64,000 nucleotides of DNA. It comes from Gordionus sp. m RMFG-2023. Lineage: Eukaryota > Nematomorpha > Gordioida > Chordodea > Parachordodidae. The position numbers and the translations under genes are program-made. The DNA lies in the NCBI RefSeq assembly GCF_954871325.1, contig NC_088776.1:52284569-52348568 (forward strand). Reading direction: 5' to 3'. Below the pieces are notes generated by a model. The model had not been told where the DNA came from. It did no database searches and saw nothing but the letters and a program-made list of their open reading frames with translations. This document shows, one piece after another, positions 13,301 to 23,766 of this stretch (position 1 is the stretch's first letter; each line of letters begins with the position of its first letter).

Positions 13301-16300
13301 AATTCATGTGTTTTTAAGATAAGATTAAATGTAGAATTTCTTATTATGTTAACTCAGGTGTTAAAAAAAAATTGATCGTAGTTAGAACTTATATGAAGGC
13401 GACATTTATATATATCGAAATTCTTCTGATATTTTATCATCTATTTATATAATTTTGAAGGTAAGATGAATTAACGATATATTCGATTTGTACGAAATAT
13501 TTTGTATCACGAATAGATTTACGAATAGTTTTCTGGGAACCTATTGCATCCTTCTCTTTTTTTAAAAAATTTATTTTTACAAATTTATAGGCTCAGGAAA
13601 TAGTCGACGAAATAAATCGCTTAAAATCCGGCTCAAAAATCAAAAAAAGCCCTAAAAGGTATCAAAAATATATATTCTTCTTAAATACGCCTTCTTTTTT
13701 TGTTAATAATGCTATTAATCATAATTCTTGTGACTCGATTTTCGATTGTCCTTTTTGCCATATTTAATTTAGAAATGGGATTAGGTTATTTCATATATCT
13801 TTCAGTTAAATGGGGAAGGGGCTTTGTTGTTTGTCAATCAACCGATTATCTAACATAAAATCTCACCCCCGTTTTAACTTGTTAACAATATCGATTTAAG
13901 AAATAAACAAATAGTTATCATGCACGGCACTTTGAATACATTTTTACCCCATTTTATAAAATGCATTTTAAAAATCATAACTAGGGACCGTTCTAATAAA
14001 TCAGCCAGGAAATTAGTATTATAGGGCTGTAAACCCCAGATTAGGATTCAGAAATCTAAAAAACAGTTTGAGAGACCAAAGACCAAGTGGGGACCGATTT
14101 ATGGATAACCCATTGTACCCTGAGTAATATGGACACGAGGCAAGTACAGGCCCCTTTAAAAAATTAGGTTCCGATTAAGTTCCTATTATTAAAATTTCCA
14201 CTAGGAGTTTAAGTCCTTTAATTTTATGATGATACGTGACTATATTTTTTGTAAAATACGATTATCAAAATAAAAAATGTATTTCATTTTTATTATTTTT
14301 TTTGGTAATTCAAAATATAGCTATTACGTTCCCCCTCAAATGATGAGCGGTAGCAAATCTATGATAAACATTAACGAATTATCGTCCAACAACCTTAACA
14401 TTAGCTCAAATTTTAACAACCATCACGCCACAAATTTTTCCAACCATAACGGCTACCCGACACTCCCACCCTTTTATAATGGCAACCACCATTTATCTAA
14501 CAATTTTCGACACAACGCAAGTTTTTCCAGCCTACACTCGCCCCTGACATCTGTCGATCCCTTACATCGCGAGAGAAATTTTGGCGCCCCCCGTTCTAAC
14601 GGTTACGGTCCCGGTAGGGTTAAAAGCAATCTGGACCTGAGAGAAAGGACCGGACAAACGCGCTTCGAAAAAAGATTCGACGAAGGTGATTGTATAATGA
14701 TAGATAGCTATTAAGTCAGCGTCTAGGCAAGCAATTAAAAATTATGCGATTTTATTCGCAAAATTAATAATTCATGTAAAGTATGCTAAGTGGCAAAGCA
14801 CAAAATAATTGCCTAATTTATTTCCCAAATTCTATCCCCCCCCCCACCCCCCAAAAAAAGAAGCTTACCATCTCATTCTACGATTTTTTGTGTAAACGAT
14901 ATGAAATATTTTAAAAGAATGAATAAATATTTTTTTTAATAAATTTAATTTAATTAATTATCAGGTCCGTATCCAGGAACTGACAAATTGAAAGGGGATG
15001 CCAACAGTTTTTGGGGACCAATATTTTTGTTATACGCCATTAAAAGCAAATTTTGTGTGCCGACATTTTTTTAAGGATGCCCTGGCACAACCCTGGCTAC
15101 GAGGCTGTTAGAGATTGTATTCCTTTTTTTTAATTATGAAAAATCTATTACTAATGATTTTCTGAAACATGTTAACAATTTTTTTTAATCCTCCTGCGGT
15201 TAAAACTGTTTAATTTCCAGGAAATTATATTATAATAATTTTTACCAAGTTGAATAGACATGTTATTTAACGAAAAATTTCATTGTTCTATTTTTGCATT
15301 AAAAAAATAGCACAATATATTGCTTAATTTTAATCGTTTGCCAAAACGTAGCTTTATTATTAATAAAAATTTACAATTATTCTATATAATAAACTTATTA
15401 TTTTTTGTTTATTAAACGGAACTCACTCTAGCATGGTTCCCACTAACATACAAAGTTCTTATTTATATAACCCATTTTCCGCTATACGAATAAAGAAATC
15501 TTAAAATTTTATTGTATGTATTGGTTTTCCCTCTTTGAAATTTAATAAGATTATACTATATTTAGTAAATTTTTTTAAACTAGTTTTTGAAAAGGATGAA
15601 CAATTTTTAAAATGATTACTATATTATAATAAAGTTATTATTATGTTTGTTAAAATAAATATATATATATATAAAGATAAGGAATATCAGATGCAACCGA
15701 GGGAAAGTATTTATAGTTATTCTTCCCATGATATAGATGGAGCGGAATCGGTGGCCAGTCAGCAAACGGAACACGATGTGGTAAATGCTTGCTCATTTTT
15801 AGGGGGGGGGGGTGGGTGGGAGGATAGAATCAAAGGATGGCAGGGGTTAGTTAGGATAGAAATCTAGGCAATTAAATTTAATTGTTTGTGTCATAAATAA
15901 AATTATTTATTTAATTTAACAATTTACACTTAAGACTCCTTCAAACCTATTTTTCTTAGTTATCCTCTATTTTTTTACTGGTAAACCCATTATTTTGAAA
16001 AATAGAGTAGCACACCACTTTAAAGAGCCTTATTTATTTATTTATTTATTTCCGAAGATGATGTTAAACCACTGTTTCGACGATATAGAAAATTTTATCT
16101 CTAAACTACAACATTCGAACGCTGCTCTCAGGGAATTGGAAAAACGAAAAGTTATTAAGAAGAATAGCAAGAATTTGTCTGGAAGTAATATTTTTATTCA
16201 TTATTTTAATCGTTTTTAAATTGGAAATTATCTATTATTATTAGTAAAAAAAAATATTTTTATTAATTTTTTTTATTTAATTTTTCATATTATCCAAAAT

Positions 16301-19300
16301 AAAATAACTAAGATTTTTAAAATTATAATAGCCCATTTATTTTTAATTTTATCTTTAACTTATTATATTTATTTTATTATATTTTAAAAAACATTAATTT
16401 TTTTTAAAAACTCATGTGTTTGTTAGTCAGTCAGTCATTCTTTTGATATGTGAATTTAAAGGAATGGAGTCGACGAAATTTTTAAAATTTCGGTTTATTT
16501 CTTTTACAAATCATGTATACTTGACCTCCTATCTCCTTAAATACCCATTTACTCGCGTAAATATAATATACTCGTTCATAAGGACTAAAATATCTCAAAA
16601 ACAAAATATTTTATTGGCATTATCTTTTTTCGTCACCCGTTTGTCATTACGTTAGTCTAGGAACGTAACCTAAAGAGGGGGTCGCAAATTTGTTTGTTTT
16701 CGTAAATATCATTATAAGCTAATAAAAAATTTCACCACCCACTCCCATCCCCCTTGCTCAAAAATGTAAACAATCAATATATCACTATTAGAAGAATTTG
16801 AAAGAAAAATTATTAAATGATAATAATTTTTTAAAATAACGACTATAATTAAAAAATTTTAAAAAAAATATATGTGAAAACTTAAAATTATTTTTATAAA
16901 AATGTAATATAGCCAAAAGCCTGAAAAAAGTATACTTAAAGATCTCTAATAAAATTTATTGGAAAAAAACTTGCCTAATAGTGCCCCCCCCTCTTGGTAA
17001 AATCCTAGATACTCCTATGCGTTAGTTCAACTATTTCTCCTTAAGTATGCTTGATTTCCTTTATTCACCGCCTACGATCCACTGAACTTATCTATGTAGT
17101 ATTCTTTCTCGTTCCGGGGTAAGCATGATCCCCTCGCCTAAAACTCGCTCATTAATTCGTCTTGATCATTTCTCCCCCATATAGCTTGAATTCCTCCGCG
17201 CAACCCTCCTTTATCCCATTTGTAATTATTATCTCTTCTTATCTCACTCGCCACTCCATCCGGGGTTCCTATGAGCCTCTCGTTCGTTGTAAGTTGTCTC
17301 GCTTAATTTTCCATACGTTTCGTATAGCTATTTAGATCTTCCAGGGTTCATTAGACTCCTACCGTTTATATTCCCATTTACATCTCTATACCGATTTCAT
17401 CATATAGCTCTTACCCAACTTCCTGAAAATTTAGTGAATGTCAAACAAGACCAGGTTAGACCGCTTGACAATCCGATTTAAAGAAAAATATGTGTAAAGT
17501 TGTTGGTTGCATTTGATTGAATTTAGAAATCAAATAAATCTAGATGATTTATCTACAAAAATCATACATTTTATTCTTATTCTTTTTAAAAAAAATAATA
17601 CTTAATTTCTTAATCTCTTACATATTATTATAAGGTGGAATGTTGAGCCTAAGGGCTAGACCGCCCTCAGAATCGGAATTCGTCGATATTTTTCAAAAAT
17701 TCAAGCTCGCTTTCAACCTTCTAGCTCGGCTCAAGAGTTGTATTCACGATCCCAACGCTCCGGAACTCGTTCATTTTTTGTTTCGGCCTCTGGAAATGAT
17801 TGTTCAGGCTTTAAGAGTTTTAGCCTTCTTTTTTCCATTTTTATTATTATCTTACCTAATTCTCAATATATTTCTGCTAACATTCTTTGCAAAAATAAAT
17901 GATTTTTGATAGCTTTATTGTTTTCACGTTTGCTTATTTTAAAAAAATTTTTTTAAAGTTTGAGTTTATCAAAAAATATATGCTTGCCGAAATATATTTA
18001 ATTTTACATATATTATAAAATTCTTGATGAATGAAAGAAAAGCATAAATGCTATATTGATTAATTGTTTTTTTTAAATAGCAAATAAATTATGGTTCATC
18101 AGACCTGACGCATCACATAGTTACACCGTTGTTAACTAACAGAGCTATAGATCTACTCAGGAGTTGTTTAAACAGCAAGGAGACCGAATTTTGGCATTCG
18201 CTGGGAGAGGCTTGGAATTATCCTCAGTATTAAACATATAATATTTCTTAATACTTTACAAAAAATTATTGAATATTACTTATAAACTTATATTGGTTAC
18301 GAAGTCAATTTGATGACAAAGAAAAAGTTGACCCATAGAAACATAGGTTATGAAATAATTTAAATCTATTGAGTTAATAATGCATTTAAATTTATTATTT
18401 TTAGGTAATATTTATATTGTATTTTTACTTTCTTAAAAAAGGGACCATTTTAGGGGATATTCTCGTTCCTTCTCACCCATATTCCAAGATGGTTGGCAGA
18501 CTCGGTATCAAACTTCGGAAGGTGATAAAATGAGCGAATCTGAATCCTTAAAAGTATTAACTGATATTTATTTATTCTATTTTTGTTCACAGTTGCTTTT
18601 TATATAGAAAACAGTGAATTTTTTAAGAATTATAACTTAGAATTTTTTTTTGAATCTGATAATATCCTTTAATTTAATGAATGATGCTGTCAAAGGACCG
18701 GAAATATTTTGAACCAGCTCCGCGTTCCCCTATGCCACCACCCGTTCCTTCATCCGCTTCCTTTTTTTCCGACAACCACGAATCGGCGACCAATCACAGA
18801 GCTACTAACGGTAAATCCATTCACCGGAATGGCTCAGAAAAGATCGCCAATCATAATGGCGGAAATTTCTCCAACCACAACGGAAACGTTCAAGGTTATA
18901 ACGGAAATTTTTCAAATGGGACAAGCATAGTGGCAGTGGAAAGAGGAGGCATGAGTGGCGACGAAATTGAGAAAAGGTAAATTGTTTTATTAAAATTATT
19001 TAAGTTATTTTCATGCTGAATTTATTTGATTCTTTTTTTCCATATTTCTTACGTGATAATCATGTAAATATATTTACTTGCTAAATTAAATATAACTTAT
19101 CTCAAAACATTTATATTCTCTTTTTTTACCTTAATTTTTTTTTACATACACACAAGGAAAAGGTTTATGGAATTCTTGAAGGATACTCGCAGTAAATCTT
19201 ACGAAGTTATGTTTGATAGGGAAAGCAAGCACGAAAAAGAACTTAGCGTTCACAAAGGGGAAGTTATTCAAGTTTGCATTCATTTTATATATATATTATT

Positions 19301-19615
19301 CTACGCGAGTGGATATGGATTGATGATTTAAATAGAAGAATAAGGCTAATAAAATGATAGAAATGTTTTTTTTTAAATATATCTTCATGACATAAGTAGA
19401 GGGGGGGGGGAGACTATAATAAATGAAGATTTAAAATATATATGAATCACTTAATAGATAAATCGTTATATAAATATTTACGAATTATATTTGATTTCCA
19501 AACTTTTATTTAGATTTTAGAGGATAACCGCAATTGGTGGAAAGCTCGGAATCATAACAACGATATAGGATATGTTCCTTACACGATACTTAGGCCTTAT
19601 TCATATCTGGATTGA
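1383..19615 (+). CDS. EPS8: EPS8-like adaptor protein (5'-incomplete, 12 exons, ends after SH3)
   Basis: Exons read at 1383-1510, 4995-5165, 13591-13658, 14321-14685, 15677-15780, 16058-16184, 17635-17816, 18081-18226, 18442-18553, 18696-18976, 19157-19271 and 19514-19615. Phases agree at every junction and give 632 residues plus TGA; the first exon(s) lie left of the window. EPS8 proteins are adaptors for Eps8/Abi1/Sos Rac signalling and actin capping or bundling. The first two exons carry the second half of the PTB domain ([14 protein letters not shown], then IHLFQC). Exons 5-9 match the conserved EPS8 middle: [39 protein letters not shown] and FQDGWQTR. Exon 10 holds a proline-rich stretch (PMPPPVP). 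Exons 11-12 are the SH3 ([11 protein letters not shown], then NRNWWKARN and GYVPYTIL). The stop follows the SH3 by a few residues, so the C-terminal SAM/actin-capping module of long EPS8 is absent. Exons 4 and 10 encode Asn/His/Gly-rich linkers. The donor at 17816 is weak; a GC donor nine bases earlier keeps the same phase. Long introns hold MITEs and otherwise low-complexity A/T DNA. Confidence 0.88.
2768..2969. mobile_element. Palindromic hAT-type MITE, family A, copy 1
   Basis: About 202 bp starting TAGTGTTGTTAAACGG and ending with the near-perfect reverse complement (CCGTTTAACAATACTA). It is flanked by 8-bp direct repeats, atctagca (2760-2767) and atctaaca (2970-2977), differing at one base. 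TAG-type ends plus an 8-bp duplication are typical of hAT DNA transposons. There is no coding capacity. It lies in EPS8 intron 1. Confidence 0.85.
4210..4396. mobile_element. Palindromic hAT-type MITE, family A, copy 2
   Basis: Shares the family core (AATATTTTAGCC, GATTTTGCTCATAGATGGCAG, ending GAGCCGTTTAGCAACATTA). The left terminus is eroded. Flanks gtgacact (4202-4209) and gttacact (4397-4404) look like a target duplication with one change. It lies in EPS8 intron 1. Confidence 0.75.
6577..6770. mobile_element. Palindromic hAT-type MITE, family A, copy 3 (AAAAAGCCCG subtype)
   Basis: Begins TTTGTTGTTAAAAAGCCCGA and shares the middle of family A (CAAATAGATGTCCAAGCATT, AAAATCTTTAGGCTTAC). 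The right end is degraded (TTTTTTAACACTATA). The arms AAAAAGCCCGATTTGGG match copy 11 at 37933-38141 rather than the AAACGGCTCG copies, so there are at least two subfamilies. It lies in EPS8 intron 2. Confidence 0.7.
7514..8226 (-). CDS. Candidate nested antisense gene fragment, two exons, faintly integrin-alpha-like
   Basis: Two open blocks on the minus strand inside EPS8 intron 2, at 8226-8051 and 7702-7514. Each has a fair acceptor and a good donor (AG/gtgata and AAG/gtaata), and the phases join (2+1). The joined peptide is about 121 residues. It contains [17 protein letters not shown], then [10 protein letters not shown], then [11 protein letters not shown] and [10 protein letters not shown]. 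The order RP.V, V.xCLK, IELxD, RxLYxxxS resembles the junction of the beta-propeller and thigh domain in integrin alpha chains. The usual cysteine pair before the CLK-like motif is missing and the spacing is longer. A small block with a consensus donor (5962-5927, [13 protein letters not shown]) could be a further exon. No start, stop or complete gene is visible. It may be a real nested gene, a pseudogene or chance. Confidence 0.35.
9602..9794. mobile_element. Palindromic hAT-type MITE, family A, copy 4
   Basis: Eroded left end (ATTGTTTATACGGCTCGG), family core AGATTTTAGCCAAAAATAAT, and a well-kept right end (ATCGAGCCGTTTAACAATAC, then TA). No clear target duplication remains. It lies in EPS8 intron 2. 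Confidence 0.75.
9981..10188. mobile_element. Palindromic hAT-type MITE, family A, copy 5
   Basis: Begins AAGTGTTGTTAAACGGCT and ends GAGCTATTTAACGACACTA. The internal sequence matches the family (GAGATTTCGGTGATAGATAT). The flanks show only weak similarity. It lies about 190 bp after copy 4, in EPS8 intron 2. Confidence 0.78.
10450..10554. mobile_element. Family A MITE, copy 6 (right half only)
   Basis: Only the right half survives: GGCTTGGACATCTATTAACG, then AAATTGAGCCGTTTAACAGT and the terminal ACTA. The left arm has been lost. It lies in EPS8 intron 2. Confidence 0.65.
10960..11130. repeat. Dispersed repeat D, copy 1
   Basis: The block TTTATATTTAAAATAGCTTA, AAGTTTCGAAAGTTTG, AATTTTTTGATGTTTTGGAC recurs at 46233-46323 in the same orientation. 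Within this copy, TATGTTT(T/G)GG(A/G)CATGTTTTTAT occurs twice, about 65 bp apart, suggesting a short internal duplication. No coding content or terminal repeats were seen. Confidence 0.55.
11227..11419. mobile_element. Palindromic hAT-type MITE, family A, copy 7 (perfect 8-bp target duplication)
   Basis: 193 bp from TAGTGTTGTTAAACGGCTCG to GAGCCATTTAACAACACTA. The arms pair over about 45 bp. Direct repeats gataattt at 11219-11226 and 11420-11427 are identical, fixing the ends and the 8-bp duplication length. It lies in EPS8 intron 2 and is the best-preserved reference copy. Confidence 0.92.
12401..12474. repeat. GA-rich tract with a duplicated unit
   Basis: A purine-only tract in which AAGAAAGGAATGAAAGAAAG occurs twice, about 33 bp apart. 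A low-complexity tandem duplication inside EPS8 intron 2. Confidence 0.7.
12837..13070 (+). pseudogene. Possible LINE fragment (region just before the reverse transcriptase)
   Basis: An open stretch in EPS8 intron 2 reads [17 protein letters not shown] followed by [17 protein letters not shown]. This resembles the linker before the reverse-transcriptase domain of L1-type non-LTR elements, which commonly has W.QRS+.NWL..GD.NT..FH.....R....I..L. No catalytic motif follows in any frame that I could read. The opposite strand is also open here ([20 protein letters not shown]), so the reading is not secure. At best it is a small dead piece. Confidence 0.3.
17000..17430. other. Composition island in EPS8 intron 6, pyrimidine-rich, no gene recognised
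   Basis: About 430 bp visibly richer in C and T than the surrounding introns, with few of the A/T runs seen elsewhere. On the minus strand it gives several partly open, purine-rich segments (for example [19 protein letters not shown]) with interspersed stops. It could be a decayed transposon or a retained non-coding element. No family is recognised. Confidence 0.4.
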
Positions 19616-21036
19616 ATACCTATTTTTGTTGCACCTTCTTTCTTTTTTTTTAAAAAAATTGTGTTCTTAATTTATTATGGGAATTTCATGTAAGAAATCA
19701 TCGAAAGAATTTTCTTTTAAAATTTTTATACAAATGTTCTGTTTTTTAAAAAATTACTCCGTCCTACACTTTTTTGCATCAAATATTCCCTCCATCCATC
19801 CCTGCAAAGAAGTCTTTTAAATAGTATGTTAAGATAAATGCCAAATTGATATATTTATAAAGCTCTATACCTATGTATTACACAAACGACACCCAAAATA
19901 TAATAATCAATATATATTTTTTGTAATATTTAATATAACATATTTATTTTTATTTAATTTTTAAAAAAATATCAAATAATAAATTTTTTCAACCCAACAT
20001 ACTAAATCATGTACATTTTTAAAATAAAAATTTATAATATTATGGACAAAACTAAATTATTGGTCTAATTTTAAATCTTAAAATCTTGTATTTTGAACTA
20101 TATTTTTTGTACATAAACAACAATACTTAATCATAAAATAATTATTTTTATAATCGTCATAAATTATTCTTAGCATTCCAAAAATTTATCCTTTTTTTAA
20201 ATATAAATATTATTTTTTTTCGCGTATATATATATATTATATATATATAAAATATTACTATATTTTTTATTTAAATAAATTAGAAATTTATATTAATTTA
20301 TTATTCTTTATTATAAGGGTTAAATGGAAAAAATTGAGAATAAAAGATCTAAGGAGTATAACAAAACCTATAAACTAAGAATTATTATATTACAGGGTGG
20401 ATTTAAATCGGGATTTATTTTAAAAAAATTAATTTTTATTTGATTTAAATCTGACTTTTTTAATATATCTTAATCGGTTTCTTTAAAATTTAATAAAAAA
20501 TAATAATAGTGTAGATTAGAGACCTGTAATCCATTTTGCTTGAAACCCAGTGGCGATTTTTTTAGATCTAAATCTGGCCCATGGCTTAGCACAGCCCGCA
20601 AAAAGCATTTACTATTTAAAAATTCATTTTATAATTGCCATATTCAATCAAACAAAGTAAGGAAGGAAATATAATATCCATATTTCACGGACTGGGACTA
20701 TATTTTATCGATGATGTTACTGCCCACTCGACTCTCCCGATATTTAATATGGAGAAATTTGTATAAAGGAATATAATTAAAATATTTTTATATTTCAGCA
20801 CGCCACATCAATTATAAATTCTATTTTCATTAATTTATATGTTTAACCTTCATCAAACGTTTTGATAGCATTCCATTCACAATATTTAATCTAAAAGTTA
20901 TTGAACTCATAATTCAGGAAAATATTAGTAAAGCATGTTTAAAATAAAAAATAATTTGTAAATATTATAATGATAACATCGTTGCGGAAGTAAAATATGC
21001 AGGTCCACCATCTCCTTTTCGAACATCCCTTGGGTA
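19616..21036. other. Intergenic, AT-rich; 3' flank of the EPS8-like gene
   Basis: No gene is seen. A possible polyadenylation signal AATAAA for the EPS8-like transcript lies at 19978-19983, about 360 bp after the stop. The alternating TATATA tract near 20227-20250 is simple sequence. Confidence 0.5.
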
Positions 21037-22060
21037 TTAGTTTAAGCCATGTCTACCCTTTAAATCAACGGGTGATTTGCATTTGATGCAGGCATGAGGT
21101 TGTACTATATCGCAACCTAGACGTAAACCAATGGTTACTCTCAGTTGTTCATCTGATAAGAGATTACCAAGGTTGCGACTAGGGAGTGATTCTAACCATT
21201 CATGACCACCAAGTCTGTCTAATTGGAGGAGTTGAATGCAATCTAAAGGTGGATTGACTGATATATCTGTTTGGTATTTCGAGATTAAAGGTGTGAAAAA
21301 ATTTTTGTGTGTGATGATTGATGGTAATACAGTGTTAATGTGTTTGCTTTCCATGTGTCAATAGCATCGTCTAATAAACGATCGGTAGGGCATATGAAGC
21401 CAGAAATCATAGAATTGTTAGATAATCTAGATGATACGAATGATGATAAGGATAAAAGATTGAGCGGAAAAAAATCTAAACCGCCTAGTTTAGAAGGTAG
21501 CTGAGCAAGTGACCAATTGAATGAGTTTAAATTTATATTTAAAATTTTTTCCAGAAATATTTTAAATTTATCCTGAATTTTAGATATGAATTCATTGTTT
21601 TTGAAAAAAGATGTTGATCAGAAAATGTGCATAAATTTAGGTATGTACAGGCAGCGAATTAAAAATAAAGATTGATGAGCTGGTAGGAGACTTAGAATGT
21701 GCTCCATACTGTTAAAGCTTTTAAAATTCTTGTGGAAAAATCTTCCAACTTGGTCGCATTAGCTAATGGGGACCCAAGTAAGGTTAAGCTGTTAGGAGCA
21801 ATGATTTTGTAGCCTTCCAACATTTGTGGCTTATTGTTTAAGAAACATAATTCTGTTTTATTTATGTTGAGTACCAGTCGGTAGCTTGGAAATTGATTTC
21901 CAGGTGTTTAAAGGTGCTTAGTACAATAGCTGAAGGGTCACAGATGGTCCCATCGTCTAAATACCATAGATTAAGATCTAGGTTGAAATTTTGTTTAATT
22001 TGGTAGATGAGATGATGGATTCCAAAACAAAAAAGAAGAGGTCCTAATGGATCCATTAAA
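21037..22060 (-). mobile_element. Broken reverse-transcriptase element fossil (class uncertain)
   Basis: Minus-strand remains of a retroelement polyprotein. Near 21949-21963 lies the catalytic YLDDG motif, preceded by DPLGPLLFCFGIHHL. Downstream is a conserved tail with LRVTIGLRLGCDIVQPHACI and a Cys-rich VDLKGRHGLN segment. This combination is known from a widespread group of animal reverse transcriptases. I cannot tell from the fragment whether it is non-LTR or DIRS-like. It is clearly broken, with several interruptions and a missing 5' part. No terminal repeats are seen. Confidence 0.7.
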
Positions 22061-22823
22061 ACAATTTTTTAAATCATATTTCAACTAAGATTAAATTTCT
22101 CAATTTTAAATTTTATTGTTAGATAAATGAATAAAATATTAAATTTAAAGAAATTCATTTAACAAAACACATGGAGCTTCTAGTATTCAAAATTTATAAC
22201 ATAAATAAGAATCATACAACCCTATAAATATTTAAGAAAAACTCTTTAGAGCTAAAAAGAATGGCATAGTAAATATTAGGTATCATTATTTATTAACCTA
22301 TCTCAATTGTAAAAACCTTATTTTTCAAAAAAATGATGATGGATAAGGAGGATAAAATATGTTTTTGAAGCTTTCAAAAGATGTTATAGTGTGCAAACTT
22401 TGATCAAAATTAAAAAGATAAAGTTAGTGTTAAATTACCAAACTTTGACAATCTCTATGGTTTATAGTCAAACTTTTCCTAAAAAATTGAATTTAGCCTC
22501 TAAGTTGAGTCTCAACTTGAAGATTTATTCGAATATTTTTGGATAAATACATAGCTACGTTGTTTTATAGTTGACTAAAGTTTATGAACCTATCCGCTAA
22601 ATAATATGAAAGCACATTATTTGTAACCAATTAAATATAAATTGACCAAAATTAAAAAATATATCATTTTGATTAGAAACTTTATTAGTATCAAAATTGA
22701 GACATAAATAACCCATTAAAATAATTTATTTTAATTATATAAACAATATTGATTCATAACATTGAAATTAATTATATGTTCATAATATTCATGCTTTTTA
22801 AAAAGCCCATAATTTATAATTTT
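22061..22823. other. AT-rich 3' flank of CK2 beta, no gene seen
   Basis: About 760 bp of AT-rich DNA between the retroelement fossil and the CK2 beta stop codon. On the minus strand AATAAA overlaps the stop codon (22822-22827), and other AT-rich candidates follow. Nothing else is recognised. Confidence 0.5.
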
Positions 22824-23501
22824 TTATTGAGGCCTTCTGGCTTGACCATTATTATATGTCAAAGTGCGCACTGGCGATTTATAATTTTTAGATGCCTGCA
22901 ATTGTATTTCATAACAAGATGGATGAATTTTGAAGCCAAATAACTTTGAAACAAATTTATTATTTGCTTTCTTTGGCCTGAATTCTGGGTGAACCAAAAA
23001 AAGCATGTGAGGAAACCCAGTTCCAAAATACGAACCATCAGTATGTTGGTGACGTGCAGAACGTGGATTATATACATCCATACATTTTGGGCAATATAAC
23101 TTTACCATATCTTCACCAGGTACATCAGACATTCCAATTGGAAGCATGTGCTGGGACTCGCAAAACACTCTTGGACAATAACCAAAATCACCTTGCTGAT
23201 ATTTTTCAAGCATCTGTGCAATCCCCCTATTAGTCAATATGTATCGAGCATGAATTAATCCATATAATAGTTCTGCTGCCTGTTCTATAATATCATTTTG
23301 AGTTGGATTATCTTCCATATCATCTTCTGGTTCCAAATCCAATATCATATCCATGGCAGGTCTATAATGTGGCACTTGCTCACTCAATCCCGTTAAATTA
23401 AATCTATCTTGAACATATTCTTCGTCAACTTCACAAAAAAATTCGTTTCCACGTAAACCACAGAACCAAGTAATCCATGATACTTCTTCGGAACTACTCA
23501 T
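22824..23501 (-). CDS. CSNK2B: Casein kinase 2 regulatory subunit beta, intronless
   Basis: A single uninterrupted frame of 225 residues from ATG to TAA. It is nearly collinear with animal CK2 beta (215 residues in human) and very similar. The N-terminus [20 protein letters not shown] carries the Ser autophosphorylation site. The acidic loop ([13 protein letters not shown]) and [16 protein letters not shown] follow. The zinc-binding cysteines are in place (YCPRVFC and YCPKC, residues about 109, 114, 137 and 140). The C-terminal FKSPVKT-like tail reads YKSPVRTL, followed by an extra ARRPQ-type extension. CK2 beta dimerises through the zinc domain and docks two catalytic CK2 alpha subunits. There are no introns, unlike the other genes here, yet the frame is intact and shares a short divergent upstream region with MICOS13. 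It is therefore either a functional retrogene or a gene that has lost its introns. No target duplication or poly(A) tail is obvious. Confidence 0.95.
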   Translation of the reverse strand: MSSSEEVSWITWFCGLRGNEFFCEVDEEYVQDRFNLTGLSEQVPHYRPAMDMILDLEPEDDMEDNPTQNDIIEQAAELLYGLIHARYILTNRGIAQMLEKYQQGDFGYCPRVFCESQHMLPIGMSDVPGEDMVKLYCPKCMDVYNPRSARHQHTDGSYFGTGFPHMLFLVHPEFRPKKANNKFVSKLFGFKIHPSCYEIQLQASKNYKSPVRTLTYNNGQARRPQ

Positions 23502-23766
23502 TTATTTTATAAATATGGATTTGAAAAATAATTTGGAGAAAATGGATAAATAGGAATATAATGTTGACACTAGGAAAATAAAAAATATCTATTCAAATTC
23601 TTTCTTTTGTGTTTTAAGTATAACTAATTAAAATATATAAAAATATTGTGCAAATTAATATCATATTTATATTATTGTTATGCACTAGGACGATTTGAGT
23701 TCATTTATATTTTTAATAGAATGCAAAAATTGTTTTTTCGACATTTTGTCATTCTACTAAATTCAT
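23502..23766. promoter_or_regulatory. Shared divergent upstream region of CK2 beta and MICOS13
   Basis: 265 bp separate the two start codons, which point away from each other. Such a short head-to-head spacing implies one bidirectional promoter or overlapping promoters. The stretch is AT-rich; I do not see a convincing TATA box or named factor site that would favour one direction. Confidence 0.55.

Noticed and set aside
18709-18930. Alternative plus frame (73 codons) in EPS8 exon 10
   Set aside because: Only the frame with PMPPPVP joins in phase to exons 9 and 11; this one ends in a stop.
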